A DNA stretch of 63,253 nt, taken from assembly GCA_905215055.1 (NCBI GenBank), contig CAJMOH010000011.1:1-63253 (forward strand), given 5' to 3'. Made by a program: the position numbers and the translations under genes. The notes beneath the pieces are model-generated. The model saw only the letters and a program-made list of their open reading frames with translations. It ran no database searches and had not been told where the DNA came from. This DNA comes from an uncultured bacterium (lineage in GTDB: Bacteria > Bacillota > Clostridia > Oscillospirales > Acutalibacteraceae). Positions 51,627-59,968 of this stretch are shown piece by piece (the stretch's first letter is position 1; each line of letters begins with the position of its first letter).

Positions 51627-51691
51627 ATTCGCGCCACGGAGCGGCGAGCTGATGCTCGCGCTTGATCGAGAGGATAGTACACGTCCGCGCC
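51627..51691 (+). repeat. A-element copy 1 (65 bp)
   Basis: Closely matches 52105-52169 and 52310-52373. Conserved blocks are TTCGCGCC, a hairpin AGCG-GC-GAGC / GCTC-G-CGCT, GCTTGATCGAG and CACGTCC-CGCC. It lies just upstream of a hairpin module. Confidence 0.9.
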
Positions 51692-51708
51692 GGGGGCTTT
51701 GCTGTGCC

Positions 51709-51760
51709 CTTTCCGGCCTTGCCGCAGGCAAGAAGCCGGCATGCCTGGGGTGCAACCCCC
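51709..51760 (+). repeat. B-module copy 1, double hairpin
   Basis: Hairpin 1: CCGGC (51713-51717) and TTGCC (51719-51723), loop GCA, GGCAA (51727-51731) and GCCGG (51735-51739). Hairpin 2: GGGGT (51747-51751), loop GCA, ACCCC (51755-51759). All 52 bp recur exactly, inverted, at 63202-63253. Confidence 0.92.
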
Positions 51761-51848
51761 TCCCGCGCACGCGAGTTTGCGTCCTGATTACTGCCCGGGC
51801 GCCTCCAGCGCCCGTCCCGCGGCTTGGCCAGTCCGGCCACGGACCGCC

Positions 51849-52028
51849 GCACTTGACCATCCCTCTACTTGAAATTTCCAAATGGTCAAATGCGAAAAAA
51901 AGTCAGGTTTTATGCGGGTTCCGGCATTTGCCCCTGTGGTCAAATGCCACCTGAAAAAGCTTTGGCTCTTGACCATGTGGGCAAATGCGGGAGACCGCAT
52001 GTTTCCTAGGTTTTTCCCGCACTTGACC
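51849..52028. repeat. Alternating inverted-motif array (seven copies, REP/BIME-like)
   Basis: Motif GCAYTTGACC or its complement GGTCAARTGC occurs, strictly alternating, at 51849(R), 51884(F), 51924(R), 51938(F), 51965(R), 51979(F) and 52019(R). The pairs 51924/51938 and 51965/51979 are separated by 4 bases and form tight hairpins; outer pairs form longer ones. Confidence 0.85.
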
Positions 52029-52104
52029 ACTTTCCCATCTCAAGCCCTGGGGCAACTGCCCAGTGCCTGGGCTGTCATTACGCGGTCCGTGACCGGACTG
52101 GACG

Positions 52105-52169
52105 ATTCGCGCCTTGGAGCGGTGAGCTGACGCTCGCGCTTGATCGAGCCATTCATGCACGTCCACGCC
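52105..52169 (+). repeat. A-element copy 2 (65 bp)
   Basis: Same element as 51627-51691 with scattered substitutions; the AGCG/CGCT hairpin and GCTTGATCGAG core are kept. Confidence 0.9.
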
Positions 52170-52186
52170 ATTGGCTTCGCTGAGAC

Positions 52187-52303
52187 CTTTCCGCCTTTGC
52201 GGAACGCAAAAAGGCGGCATGCCTGGAGCGCAGCTCCCCGCCCTTGCCGAAGGCGAGAGGGCGGCTTGGCCCGTGCGGCCACGCACCGGCGGAGTGCCTC
52301 CGC
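52187..52303 (+). repeat. B-module copy 2, multi-hairpin array with compensatory changes
   Basis: Hairpin 1 is CCGCC-TTTGCG-GAA-CGCAAA-AA-GGCGG (52191-52217) and hairpin 2 GGAGC-GCA-GCTCC (52225-52237). Both keep pairing relative to 51709-51760 although the bases differ. A second hairpin-1 unit (52238-52264), then GTGCG-GCCA-CGCAC (52273-52286) and GCGGAG-TGC-CTCCGC end the array. Confidence 0.92.
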
Positions 52304-52309
52304 TGTCTC

Positions 52310-52373
52310 TTCGCGCCACGGAGCGGCGAGCAGGCGCTCGCGCTTGATCGAGAGGTCAATGCACGTCCGCGCC
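52310..52373 (+). repeat. A-element copy 3
   Basis: Matches copies 1 and 2 over 64 bp; not followed by a B-module. Confidence 0.9.
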
Positions 52374-52468
52374 GCTGGCTTTTCTGGAAAGGGTAGGTCG
52401 AGCGGCAGAGAATGGCGGTCCTGCGCCAGCAGGATGGAGATTCCAAAAATCTCCAAGACATTCTCTCT

Positions 52469-52505
52469 GTAAACAGCCTCGGCTGTTTACTGCTCAGTCC
52501 GAGCA
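52469..52505 (+). other. Hairpins upstream of mutY
   Basis: GTAAACAGCC (52469-52478) pairs perfectly with GGCTGTTTAC (52481-52490), and TGCTC/GAGCA (52491-52505) follows. They lie just upstream of the mutY promoter; role unknown. Confidence 0.6.
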
Positions 52506-52518
52506 CGGACCGGGGATC

Positions 52519-52547
52519 TTGTCTCTGGGAGGGAAATGGGGTATAAT
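52519..52547 (+). promoter_or_regulatory. Promoter of mutY
   Basis: TTGTCT (52519-52524), 17-bp spacer, perfect TATAAT (52542-52547), 28 bp before the start codon. Confidence 0.8.
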
Positions 52548-52574
52548 AAGCCGTGTTTTTTCGGGAGGTGTCCC

Positions 52575-53639
52575 ATGATGGAGGATCAAGAACTGCTTGC
52601 CCAGCTGCCGGAGCTGCTTTTGCGCTGGTACGACCAAAGCGCCAGGGTGCTGCCCTGGCGGGAGGACCCCACCCCTTACCGGGTGTGGGTGTCAGAGATC
52701 ATGCTGCAGCAGACAAGAGTGGAGGCGGTGCGGCCTTATTATGAACGGTTTTTGGAGGCGTTCCCCACGGTGGAGGCCCTGGCCGGCGCTCCCGAGGACA
52801 GACTGCTGAAGCAGTGGGAGGGCCTGGGCTATTATAACCGGGCCAGAAACCTGCGGCGTGCCGCCCAGGTGATTGTGGAGCGCTATGGGGGACAGGTTCC
52901 CGCCTCCTTTGAGGAGCTGCGCTCCCTGCCAGGGATTGGGGACTATACGGCGGGGGCCGTTGCGTCCATCGCGTTTCAGATTCCGGTTCCGGCGGTGGAC
53001 GGCAATGTGCTGCGGGTGATTTCCCGGGTGCTGTGCCGGTATGACAACATCCTGGACCCCAGGGTGAAGCGCCGCACGGAGCGGGAACTGCGGCAGGTGC
53101 TGCCCCAGCGGGTGGGGGATTTCAACCAGTCCCTGATGGAGCTGGGAGCCTTGGTCTGCCTGCCGGGAGGCCCGCCCCAATGTCTGGTCTGCCCCTTGCG
53201 TCAGGTGTGCCGGGGCCGGGCCCAGGGTGTGGCGGAGGAGCTGCCGGTGAAAGCCAAGGCAAAGCCTCGCCGCCGGGAGGACCGCACCGTGTTTCTGCTG
53301 GTGTCCCGGGAAGGGCGGCTGGCTCTGAGCAGGCGGCCGGACCAGGGCTTGCTGGCGGGCCTGTGGGAGCTGCCGGCAGCGGAAGGCGCCCTCTCGCGGG
53401 AGGAGGCCTGCGCGTTCCTGGAAAGCCAGGGCTTTGTGGAGCCGGCCCTGACTCCAGGCCCAAAGGCAAAGCATGTGTTCTCCCATGTGGAGTGGCATAT
53501 GGTCAGCTTTATGGTCCAGGGCGTGGAGGAGCTTCCTTCCTGCACCTGGGTGACAGGCCGGGAGCTGCGGGAGGCCTATGCATTGCCCTCGGCCTTTAAA
53601 GCCTATGTCCCGCAGCTTCAAAAGCTTCTCGGCCCATGA
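52575..53639 (+). CDS. mutY: A/G-specific adenine DNA glycosylase
   Basis: A 354-residue MutY that removes adenine mispaired with 8-oxoguanine. It has LQQTRVEAVRPYYERF, the helix-hairpin-helix LPGIGDYTAGAVASIAF followed by the catalytic Asp in VDGNVLRV, and four cluster cysteines Cys195, Cys203, Cys206 and Cys212 (C-x7-C-x2-C-x5-C). The C-terminal NUDIX-like domain after residue ~235 recognises 8-oxoguanine. ATG 52575 follows GGGAGGTG; ATG 52578 is equally possible. Confidence 0.96.
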   Translation: MMEDQELLAQLPELLLRWYDQSARVLPWREDPTPYRVWVSEIMLQQTRVEAVRPYYERFLEAFPTVEALAGAPEDRLLKQWEGLGYYNRARNLRRAAQVIVERYGGQVPASFEELRSLPGIGDYTAGAVASIAFQIPVPAVDGNVLRVISRVLCRYDNILDPRVKRRTERELRQVLPQRVGDFNQSLMELGALVCLPGGPPQCLVCPLRQVCRGRAQGVAEELPVKAKAKPRRREDRTVFLLVSREGRLALSRRPDQGLLAGLWELPAAEGALSREEACAFLESQGFVEPALTPGPKAKHVFSHVEWHMVSFMVQGVEELPSCTWVTGRELREAYALPSAFKAYVPQLQKLLGP

Positions 53640-53640
53640 A

Positions 53641-53668
53641 AAAGCCCCCGGCTCAGCCCGGGGGTTTT
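53641..53668. terminator. Terminator between mutY and the MerR gene
   Basis: CCCCCGG (53645-53651) pairs with CCGGGGG (53658-53664), A-run before and four T after; likely bidirectional. Confidence 0.88.
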
Positions 53669-53673
53669 CTGCT

Positions 53674-54501
53674 TTACAGCCGCTTTACCTGGACCTCCAG
53701 CTTGAGGATAAAGTCCTCCTCGTCCTGGGTTGCCAGATAGCTGATCAGGTCTGTCTCAAAGGAGTCCCCATCCACCTGGCAGCCCTGCTCCTGGATAAAG
53801 CTCAACAGCAGGGGATAGGTCTCCGGCAGACGCTGGTAGGGACCTTTGTGGAGGACGCAGGCGTACAGGCCCTGGGGCTTCCGGTACAGCCGGGGAGAAT
53901 CCACAGGCTGGGAAAGCTTGGTGGAGTAATAGCTTTCCCGATAGTCCCCCCGCTCTAGGGAGGCCTGGGTGACAATGCTGCCCACCGCCAGCTCCTCGCC
54001 CAAGCCGCTGGCGTCGCAGTAGGCGATGTGGTCCTTCAGGTTGCGGATCAAATCGCCGGTAGACCACACATCTCCCTGGACAGGGGTGGCGATCAGCCAG
54101 CTCTCCGGCTGCTCCTCCAGCCAGGGGACGCCGGCTTGACCGGCCAGGGCCTCTTCCGTGGAGGCCACGCCGTTTTCCAGGGTTCGGCGCATCATCTCCA
54201 GCTTTTCCCGCTCTCGCAGCAGCTTTCGCTCGTTTTCCCGCAGCAGCTGGGCAAAGGCGTGAGGCTCCCGGTGGGACATATAGGCCTGAATTTCCTTTAG
54301 GGAGCATCCGGCCGACTGCAGGACAGCGATCAGATCAAAATCGAAAAATTGAGAGGAGGCGTAATAGCGATAGCCGTTGCCGCCTATGCGGGCGGGCTTT
54401 AAAAGGCCCAGCCTGTCATAGTGAAAGAGGGTCTCCTTGGTGGTGGAGCAAAGCTTGGCAAATTGGCCGGTGGTAAAGTAAACGGCGCGCTCGTCCGGCA
54501 T
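53674..54501 (-). CDS. MerR family regulator with effector-binding domain
   Basis: A 275-residue regulator. Residues ~8-75 are the MerR winged helix (FTTGQFAKLCSTTKETLFHYDRLGLLKP, then GYRYYASSQFFDFDLIAVLQ), residues ~80-120 the dimerisation coiled coil, and residues ~125-275 a GyrI/BmrR-like effector-binding domain. Such proteins (BmrR, BltR) activate multidrug-efflux or stress genes when they bind lipophilic cations. It is divergent from a flippase gene; whether it controls it is unknown. ATG 54501 follows AAAGGAGGG. Confidence 0.9.
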   Translation of the reverse strand: MPDERAVYFTTGQFAKLCSTTKETLFHYDRLGLLKPARIGGNGYRYYASSQFFDFDLIAVLQSAGCSLKEIQAYMSHREPHAFAQLLRENERKLLREREKLEMMRRTLENGVASTEEALAGQAGVPWLEEQPESWLIATPVQGDVWSTGDLIRNLKDHIAYCDASGLGEELAVGSIVTQASLERGDYRESYYSTKLSQPVDSPRLYRKPQGLYACVLHKGPYQRLPETYPLLLSFIQEQGCQVDGDSFETDLISYLATQDEEDFILKLEVQVKRL

Positions 54502-54527
54502 GGCGCCCTCCTTTCTGGGAAAATCCG

Positions 54528-54556
54528 TTGACCTTTCCCGGGTTTTGGGGTAAAAT
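54528..54556 (+). promoter_or_regulatory. Promoter of the SpoVB/MurJ-type flippase gene
   Basis: TTGACC (54528-54533), 17-bp spacer, TAAAAT (54551-54556), in the divergent gap with the MerR gene. Confidence 0.75.
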
Positions 54557-54612
54557 AAAATAAGTATTGCTTTAAAAAAGGCGGAGAAGGCCGCTGATCC
54601 AGGGGAGTGCTT

Positions 54613-56388
54613 ATGGCGCAGGATAAAAAACAAAGCTTTATGAAGGGGGCGGCCATTCTATCCGCCTCCACGCTGCTTGTAAAATTGCTGGGGCTGCTGT
54701 TCTCCATCCCTCTGGCCAACTTTATCGACCCGGAGGGCATGTCCCACTTCTACATTGCCTACAATATTTTTGGACTGTTTTTAATGCTGTCCACGGCGGG
54801 ACTGCCAGTGGCTGTGTCCCGCATGGTGGGAACCGCCGCCTCCCAGGGACGTTTGCGGGAGGCCGGCCGGGTGTTTTCCGTGGCCTTTTGGCTGTTCTTC
54901 TTTTTGGGGCTGTCCGGCTGTCTGGTGATGTTCTTTGGCGCCAACCAGATTGCCCAGTGGTATCACAGCCCCGAGTCGAACTATGCCATTATGGCCCTGG
55001 CACCCACCCTGTTTTTCATCTCCATCGAATCCAGCATCCGGGGATATTTCCAGGGACGCTCCAACATGGTGCCTACCGCCACCTCCCAAACCATCGAGGC
55101 CGTGACCAAGGTGATTATCGGCGTGGGCCTTGCCTGGTATATCATGGGCCATGTGGAGGCGGACCCGGACCGCTGGGCCGCGGTTGGGGCCATTGTGGGC
55201 GTTTCCGTCAGCGCGGGGCTGGGCGCCGCCTATCTGCTGGGCTTTAAATTTGTCCAGGGCCGCCGGGACAGGCTGCGGGCCGCGGGGGAGGAGGAGCCTC
55301 TCACCTCCCGCCAGCAGATGCTGATCAATTTGGTGCGCTTCGCGGTGCCAATCACCATTGGCTCCTGCTTTTTAAGCCTGCTGGACACCGTTGACGGAGC
55401 GATTCTGATGCAGCGGCTCCAGACCGGCGCGGGCATGACCCAGGACATGGCCGACTGGTGGAACGGCACCATTGGCAACGCCCGGAAATTCTTCGATTTG
55501 CCGGGAGCCTTTGTGGTGCCTATTTCCACCAGCCTGCTGCCCATTCTCTCGGGGGCCATTGCCGCCAAGGATCAGCGCCAGGTGGACCGGATCTCCTCCA
55601 CAGCCCTGCGGGTGACGCTGCTCATCGGCGTTCCCTCCTCTGTGGGCATGGCGATTTTCGCCCGGCCCATCTGCCAGCTGCTGCTGTACAACCAGCAGGA
55701 ATCTGCTGCCGCCGCTGCCCCTCTGCTGACCATGCTCAGCCTGGCCATTGCCTTCAGCGGCCTGCTGTTTACCACCAACGCCATTCTGCAATCCTTTGGA
55801 CGGGCTACCCGTCCGGTGGTGAACATGGCGGTGGGCGGGATTATCAAGGTGGTCCTCTCCTATGTGCTGATCGGCATTCCAGAGATAGCCGCTATGGGCT
55901 CGGCCATCAGCACGGTGGTGTCCTATGTGGTGATGGTGGTGCTGAATCTGATCGCCATGCGGAGCAGCCTGCCCAACATGGACAGCGTGGTGAAAACCGC
56001 CCTGCCCCTGGTGCTTTCCGCCGGGGTGATGGGCGGTGTGAGCTACGGCTTTTACTGGCTGCTCTGCCGGCTTGTCAGTCCCCGAATCGCGGTGCTGCCC
56101 GCCATCCTGCTGGCGATTGTGGTGTACGCGGCGTGTGTGGTGCTGTTCAAGGGCGTAAGCTACGACGATGTGGCCATGCTGCCCAAGGGTGAGAGCCTGG
56201 CCCGGCTGCTTCACATGAAGCCGGAGAGGGCTGGCCGCCGGGCCATGCCCCAGGAGGTAGCTCCGGCCGGGGAAGAGACGCTGCTGGAGGAGCAGGCTCC
56301 CCAGACGGAGGTCTCTCCGGAAGCGCCTAAGCGGATGGAGGCCAAACGGTCTCGTGGCGGGAAATACGTTCCCCGCCACATGCGGTAA
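54613..56388 (+). CDS. SpoVB/MurJ-type lipid flippase (MOP superfamily)
   Basis: A 591-residue protein with about 14 membrane segments, the size of the Firmicutes SpoVB/YtgP/Amj-like flippases that move lipid-linked peptidoglycan precursors. Typical features are the N-terminal FMKGAAILSASTLLVKLLGLLFSIPL and SIRGYFQGRSNMVPTA near residue 140. The last ~65 residues are a charged, Glu/Arg-rich cytoplasmic tail beyond the family core. ATG 54613 follows AGGGGAG at 6 bases. Probably acts in cell-wall synthesis; lipid II is the most likely but unproven cargo. Confidence 0.88.
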   Translation: MAQDKKQSFMKGAAILSASTLLVKLLGLLFSIPLANFIDPEGMSHFYIAYNIFGLFLMLSTAGLPVAVSRMVGTAASQGRLREAGRVFSVAFWLFFFLGLSGCLVMFFGANQIAQWYHSPESNYAIMALAPTLFFISIESSIRGYFQGRSNMVPTATSQTIEAVTKVIIGVGLAWYIMGHVEADPDRWAAVGAIVGVSVSAGLGAAYLLGFKFVQGRRDRLRAAGEEEPLTSRQQMLINLVRFAVPITIGSCFLSLLDTVDGAILMQRLQTGAGMTQDMADWWNGTIGNARKFFDLPGAFVVPISTSLLPILSGAIAAKDQRQVDRISSTALRVTLLIGVPSSVGMAIFARPICQLLLYNQQESAAAAAPLLTMLSLAIAFSGLLFTTNAILQSFGRATRPVVNMAVGGIIKVVLSYVLIGIPEIAAMGSAISTVVSYVVMVVLNLIAMRSSLPNMDSVVKTALPLVLSAGVMGGVSYGFYWLLCRLVSPRIAVLPAILLAIVVYAACVVLFKGVSYDDVAMLPKGESLARLLHMKPERAGRRAMPQEVAPAGEETLLEEQAPQTEVSPEAPKRMEAKRSRGGKYVPRHMR

Positions 56389-56400
56389 AATTGCTTTGTG

Positions 56401-56436
56401 AAAAAGGGCTGCTGTGAATGACAGCGGCCTTTTTTG
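56401..56436. terminator. Bidirectional terminator after the flippase gene
   Basis: AAAAAGG and GCTGCTGT pair with ACAGCGGC and CTTTTTT around a GAATG-type loop. Confidence 0.85.
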
Positions 56437-56442
56437 CTGCCC

Positions 56443-57132
56443 TTACAGCTGAAAGCTCTGCCCGGGCTGGGACACGTCCATCACATGGGGGGCGTAGTCC
56501 CGGTAGGTGGGGGTGGACTTAAACAGAGGCACTACGGAATAGTCTCCCCACATGTGCATGGGAAACACATGCTCGGCGCCGCCGGCCTGGAAGAAGTATT
56601 TCATGCCCAGGTCAAAGTCCGTGTCCTGACGGGGGTCCAGGGGGACGAAGGCCACGTCGATGTCCTTGCCCTTCAGCAGTTCCAGCTCTGATTGATAGAG
56701 GGCCTTCATCTGGTCGTTTTGATAGCGGGGAGCCGTGTCCCACACCCAGCAGTTCAGGTCCCCGGCGTGGTAGATCCGCTTGCCCTCGCACTGGACCAGA
56801 AAGGCCACGCCCAGGTCCGTGGAGCGCAGGGTGGCCGCCTTCAGGTCCCCCACCTGGTAAAAGGAGCGGGGCGCTGCAAAGGTGACCTGCTCTTCCAGCC
56901 CGTCAGGGATTTGCAGGGGAGAGATGTCGTTGGAAAGCAGATAGTGGACCTCCTTCCCGTTTTGGGCCAGTTGGAAGATGCTGGGGGAGAAGTGGTCCGG
57001 GTGGCTGTGGCTGACAAAGACATACAGCGGCTTGTCCACCTGGGGGATGTCCCCCTGATAGTAATCGAACAGCAGGCAGCAGCGGTCCATTTCCACAAAG
57101 TAGCCGCTGTGGTAGAGAAAGGTAACTTTCAT
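56443..57132 (-). CDS. MBL-fold metal-dependent hydrolase
   Basis: A 229-residue metallo-beta-lactamase-fold protein. The metal motif HSHPDH is at about residues 43-48, further ligands are the AGDLN and MHMW segments near residues 125 and 195. It resembles UlaG-like/UPF0173-type hydrolases (YHSGYFVE at the N-terminus). Substrate is unknown. ATG 57132 follows GGAGG and is more likely than the codon at 57153, which lies inside the ribosome site. Confidence 0.88.
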   Translation of the reverse strand: MKVTFLYHSGYFVEMDRCCLLFDYYQGDIPQVDKPLYVFVSHSHPDHFSPSIFQLAQNGKEVHYLLSNDISPLQIPDGLEEQVTFAAPRSFYQVGDLKAATLRSTDLGVAFLVQCEGKRIYHAGDLNCWVWDTAPRYQNDQMKALYQSELELLKGKDIDVAFVPLDPRQDTDFDLGMKYFFQAGGAEHVFPMHMWGDYSVVPLFKSTPTYRDYAPHVMDVSQPGQSFQL

Positions 57133-57198
57133 GGCGGAAACCTCCATTTCCATCCTTTGCCGCCGGAGGGCGGAGTGAGTGTTTTATGGTTTACGGTT

Positions 57199-59943
57199 TT
57201 ACAGGCGGATTTTCGCGTGAGAGAAGCCCGCGGCGTCCCGGGTGACCTCAATTTGACAGGGAACGCGGTTTTTCAGCTCGGACACATGGGAGATGATGCC
57301 GATGAGCCGGCCGCTGGTTTGCAGCATGGCCAGGCCCTTCATGGCGGTGTCCAGGGTTTCCCCGTCCAGAGAGCCAAAGCCCTCGTCGATAAACAGAGAG
57401 TCCAGCCGCACTGCCCCCGAGTGGTTCTGCACCACGTCCGAAAGCCCAAAGGCCAGGGACAGAGAGGCCAAAAACTGCTCCCCGCCGGACAGGGTCTCGA
57501 TGGAGCGGGGCTGCATAGAGGCCCCGTCCAGCACCTCCAAATCCAGGCCTCCATAGCCCCGGCTGGCAGGGCCGTCCTTCAGCCGCAGGGCGTACCGTCC
57601 CCGGCTGAGGGTGGAGAAAAACCGGTTGGCGCTGACCAGCACCTCGTCCAGCATCACGCTGAGCACATACTGCAAAATGGGCATTTTCATGGGGTTAGAG
57701 CCGGACAGCAGCTTGGAAAGCTTTGCCACCTGGGAGAGCTGTTCCTCCAGCCCGGAAAGCCGCTGCTCCAGCTGGGCGGCTTGGTCCAGGGAGGCGCCCA
57801 GGGCTTGCAGGGAGCTGGCGGCTTTGCCCAGCTCCTCCCGGCGGGACAGGGCTTCTCTCCGCAGAGCCTGGCACCGTTCCCGGAGAGGCTCCAGCTGCGG
57901 CGGCTCCTCCCAGGGGGTGGGACAGGCCTCCCACTGGGCCTGAGCCTTTTCCAAGGCCTGCTGAGAGAGGACCAGCGCCGTCTTGGCCCTTTCCCGCTGG
58001 GCGTCGCCCTCCTGGGCCTCCTTCAGCAGCTGGGCGGCGGCTTTTTCCGCGCTGCCGTACTCCCGCTGCTTTTGAAGAATGGCCTGCTCCAAGTCTTGCA
58101 GGTTCAAGCCGGCGCAGGCTGTCTGGGCCTCCTGGGCCTGGCGCTCCAGCTGGGACACCTGAGCCGCCAGGGCGGAGATTTTCTCCCGCAAGGCGCTTTC
58201 TTCCTTGAGACAGCTGTCCCGCTCCGTTTCCAGGGCCTTCAGCTTTTCCTTGGCTGCTTCCAGCCGGGCGGCGTCCTGCTTGGCCCTGCTGGTCTCTCCA
58301 GAGACCCTTGCCAGCTGCTGGGCGGTCTCCTCCTGAGAGGGATTTTCCAAAGGCTCTCCGGCCTTTTGACAGGCTGCCCGCTGCTGGGCCTGGGCCTCCT
58401 CCGCCTGGACAGCTTCCGCCCTGCGAGAGCCTGCCAGAGCCGCGGCCTGCAGGTGAGCCTGCCGGGCGGTCCGCTCCTCCCGGCGGAGGGCCTCCAGCCG
58501 CTGAGGGTCCAGCAGGGCGGCCTCTCCCGCCGCGGGAGAAGGGTGATCCAAGGCGCCGCACACGGGACAGGGCATTCCCGGCCGCAGCGTGTGGGAAAGC
58601 TCCAAGGCGGCGTTTTGCCGCCGCAGGGCCTCCTGCTGCTCCAGCCGCTGGGTGAGGGTCTCCAGCAGCACCTGCTTTTGCTGGGCGTCCCGTTCCGCCT
58701 CCAGCTGAGCCTTTCGGGCCGCGTCCAATTTTTGGGTCCCGCGGTCCAGGTCCTCCCAGGCGTTGGTCAGACGCTCCAAGGCCTGGCGGCGCTCCAGCAG
58801 GGCCGGAAGTTTGGCGGCGGCGTCCTCGCAGGATTTTACAAAGGCGTTGCCCTTTTCCATTCGCTGGGCCAGAACCTCCCGCTGCCGGGCCTGGGTCTCC
58901 AGGGCCTGCTTCTGAGCCTCCAGCTGCTTGCGGGTGGCGGCGGCCTGATCCGCGGCGGTTTTGGCCCGAACCAGCTCTTCCCGCCGTTCAGTCAGCCGGG
59001 CGCTTTCTTGGGCAAGGGCTACTGCCCGTTCCCGCAGGTCCTGGGCCTGTTCCCTCTTTTTTTGCAGCAGCGGCGCCTGCTTTTCCAGGGTTTCCCAAGA
59101 GGCCTTCGCCTGTTCCAGAGCCTTGGCGGCCTCCTGGCGGGCTGTGTCCAGCCGGGCGTAGGTTTCCCCCGCCTGGAGCAGCGCCTCCTGCCGCTCCAGC
59201 TCCTTGGAAACGGCGGCGCTCTCCTTCCGAAGAGCCGTCTCCCGCTGGGCCAGAGCGCTGTGCTTTTCCCGAAGGGCGGGCAGGCTTTCCACCCCCTCCT
59301 TTTGGAGCAGGGAGGCCCGCAGGGCGGCGGACTGCTTGGTTTGATCGGTCAGCTCCCGTTCCCGCTGGCGGAACTGGTTGGCGATGTCATCCCACATGCC
59401 GGCGGAGAACAGGGTTTTCAGCATCTCTCCCTTGTCGCTGGAGTTGGCCCGCAGCAGCCGGAGAAACTCCCCCTGAGGCAGCACAATCACCTGAGAAAAC
59501 TGCTCGCAGGTCAGGTGGAGCAGCTCCTCGGCCCGGCGGCGGATGGCGCTTTCGCTGCCGCTTTCCAGCAGCTTCCACTCCCCCTGCTCCAGCCGGCTGC
59601 ACTGGTGGTTCTCCCGCAGCTCGGGAAGCTTGGTGTTCCGGTTGATGTGAGTGTACTGGCTGCGGTGAAAGCGGTAGGTTTCCCCCTGCAGGGCAAAGTC
59701 AAATTCCACCAGGGTGGGCAGCTCCTGGGGGGCGCTCATGCAGCGCATGCCGGCAAAGCTGCGCCTGCCTCCAGTGGCCTTGCAGTACAGGGCAAAGCAC
59801 ATGGCGTCCAGCAGGGAGGTCTTTCCCCCTCCCGTGGGGCCGGAGATGAGAAACAGCCCGCTTCCCTCCAGCTGGGTGAAGTCCAGCTCTGTTTTTTCCA
59901 GATAAGGCCCAAAGGCCTGCAAGCAAAGACGAATCGGACGCAT
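57199..59943 (-). CDS. sbcC: Exonuclease subunit SbcC (Rad50-like ATPase)
   Basis: A 914-residue SMC-type ATPase. The Walker A is GPTGGGKTSLLDA near residue 35. Two long coiled-coil arms flank a zinc hook with Cys459 and Cys462 in PCPVCGALDHPS. The ABC signature ETLSGGEQFLASLSLAFGL and Walker B SLFIDEGFGSLD are at the C-terminus. With SbcD it cleaves DNA hairpins and processes double-strand breaks, which matters because this window is rich in hairpins. It follows sbcD by 25 bp. Confidence 0.96.
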   Translation of the reverse strand: MRPIRLCLQAFGPYLEKTELDFTQLEGSGLFLISGPTGGGKTSLLDAMCFALYCKATGGRRSFAGMRCMSAPQELPTLVEFDFALQGETYRFHRSQYTHINRNTKLPELRENHQCSRLEQGEWKLLESGSESAIRRRAEELLHLTCEQFSQVIVLPQGEFLRLLRANSSDKGEMLKTLFSAGMWDDIANQFRQRERELTDQTKQSAALRASLLQKEGVESLPALREKHSALAQRETALRKESAAVSKELERQEALLQAGETYARLDTARQEAAKALEQAKASWETLEKQAPLLQKKREQAQDLRERAVALAQESARLTERREELVRAKTAADQAAATRKQLEAQKQALETQARQREVLAQRMEKGNAFVKSCEDAAAKLPALLERRQALERLTNAWEDLDRGTQKLDAARKAQLEAERDAQQKQVLLETLTQRLEQQEALRRQNAALELSHTLRPGMPCPVCGALDHPSPAAGEAALLDPQRLEALRREERTARQAHLQAAALAGSRRAEAVQAEEAQAQQRAACQKAGEPLENPSQEETAQQLARVSGETSRAKQDAARLEAAKEKLKALETERDSCLKEESALREKISALAAQVSQLERQAQEAQTACAGLNLQDLEQAILQKQREYGSAEKAAAQLLKEAQEGDAQRERAKTALVLSQQALEKAQAQWEACPTPWEEPPQLEPLRERCQALRREALSRREELGKAASSLQALGASLDQAAQLEQRLSGLEEQLSQVAKLSKLLSGSNPMKMPILQYVLSVMLDEVLVSANRFFSTLSRGRYALRLKDGPASRGYGGLDLEVLDGASMQPRSIETLSGGEQFLASLSLAFGLSDVVQNHSGAVRLDSLFIDEGFGSLDGETLDTAMKGLAMLQTSGRLIGIISHVSELKNRVPCQIEVTRDAAGFSHAKIRL

Positions 59944-59968
59944 ACTTTCCTCCTAACAGCGCGGCAGA

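Larger units (their letters stand above)
51606..52574. other. 969-bp gene-free region packed with structured repeats
   Basis: No credible gene. It contains three copies of a 65-bp element (A), two hairpin modules (B), a seven-motif alternating inverted array, an isolated 10-bp hairpin and the mutY promoter, all listed separately. Several ORFs across it are antisense readings of the A repeats. Confidence 0.85.

Noticed and set aside
51849..52028. CRISPR array
   Set aside because: Motifs are only 10 bp, alternate in orientation and have unequal spacing; no cas genes are present.
52040..52456. Minus-strand ORFs with repeated SIKRERQLTAP-type peptides
   Set aside because: The repeated peptide is just the translation of the A-element DNA repeats; no start signals, and the hairpin structure explains the conservation better.
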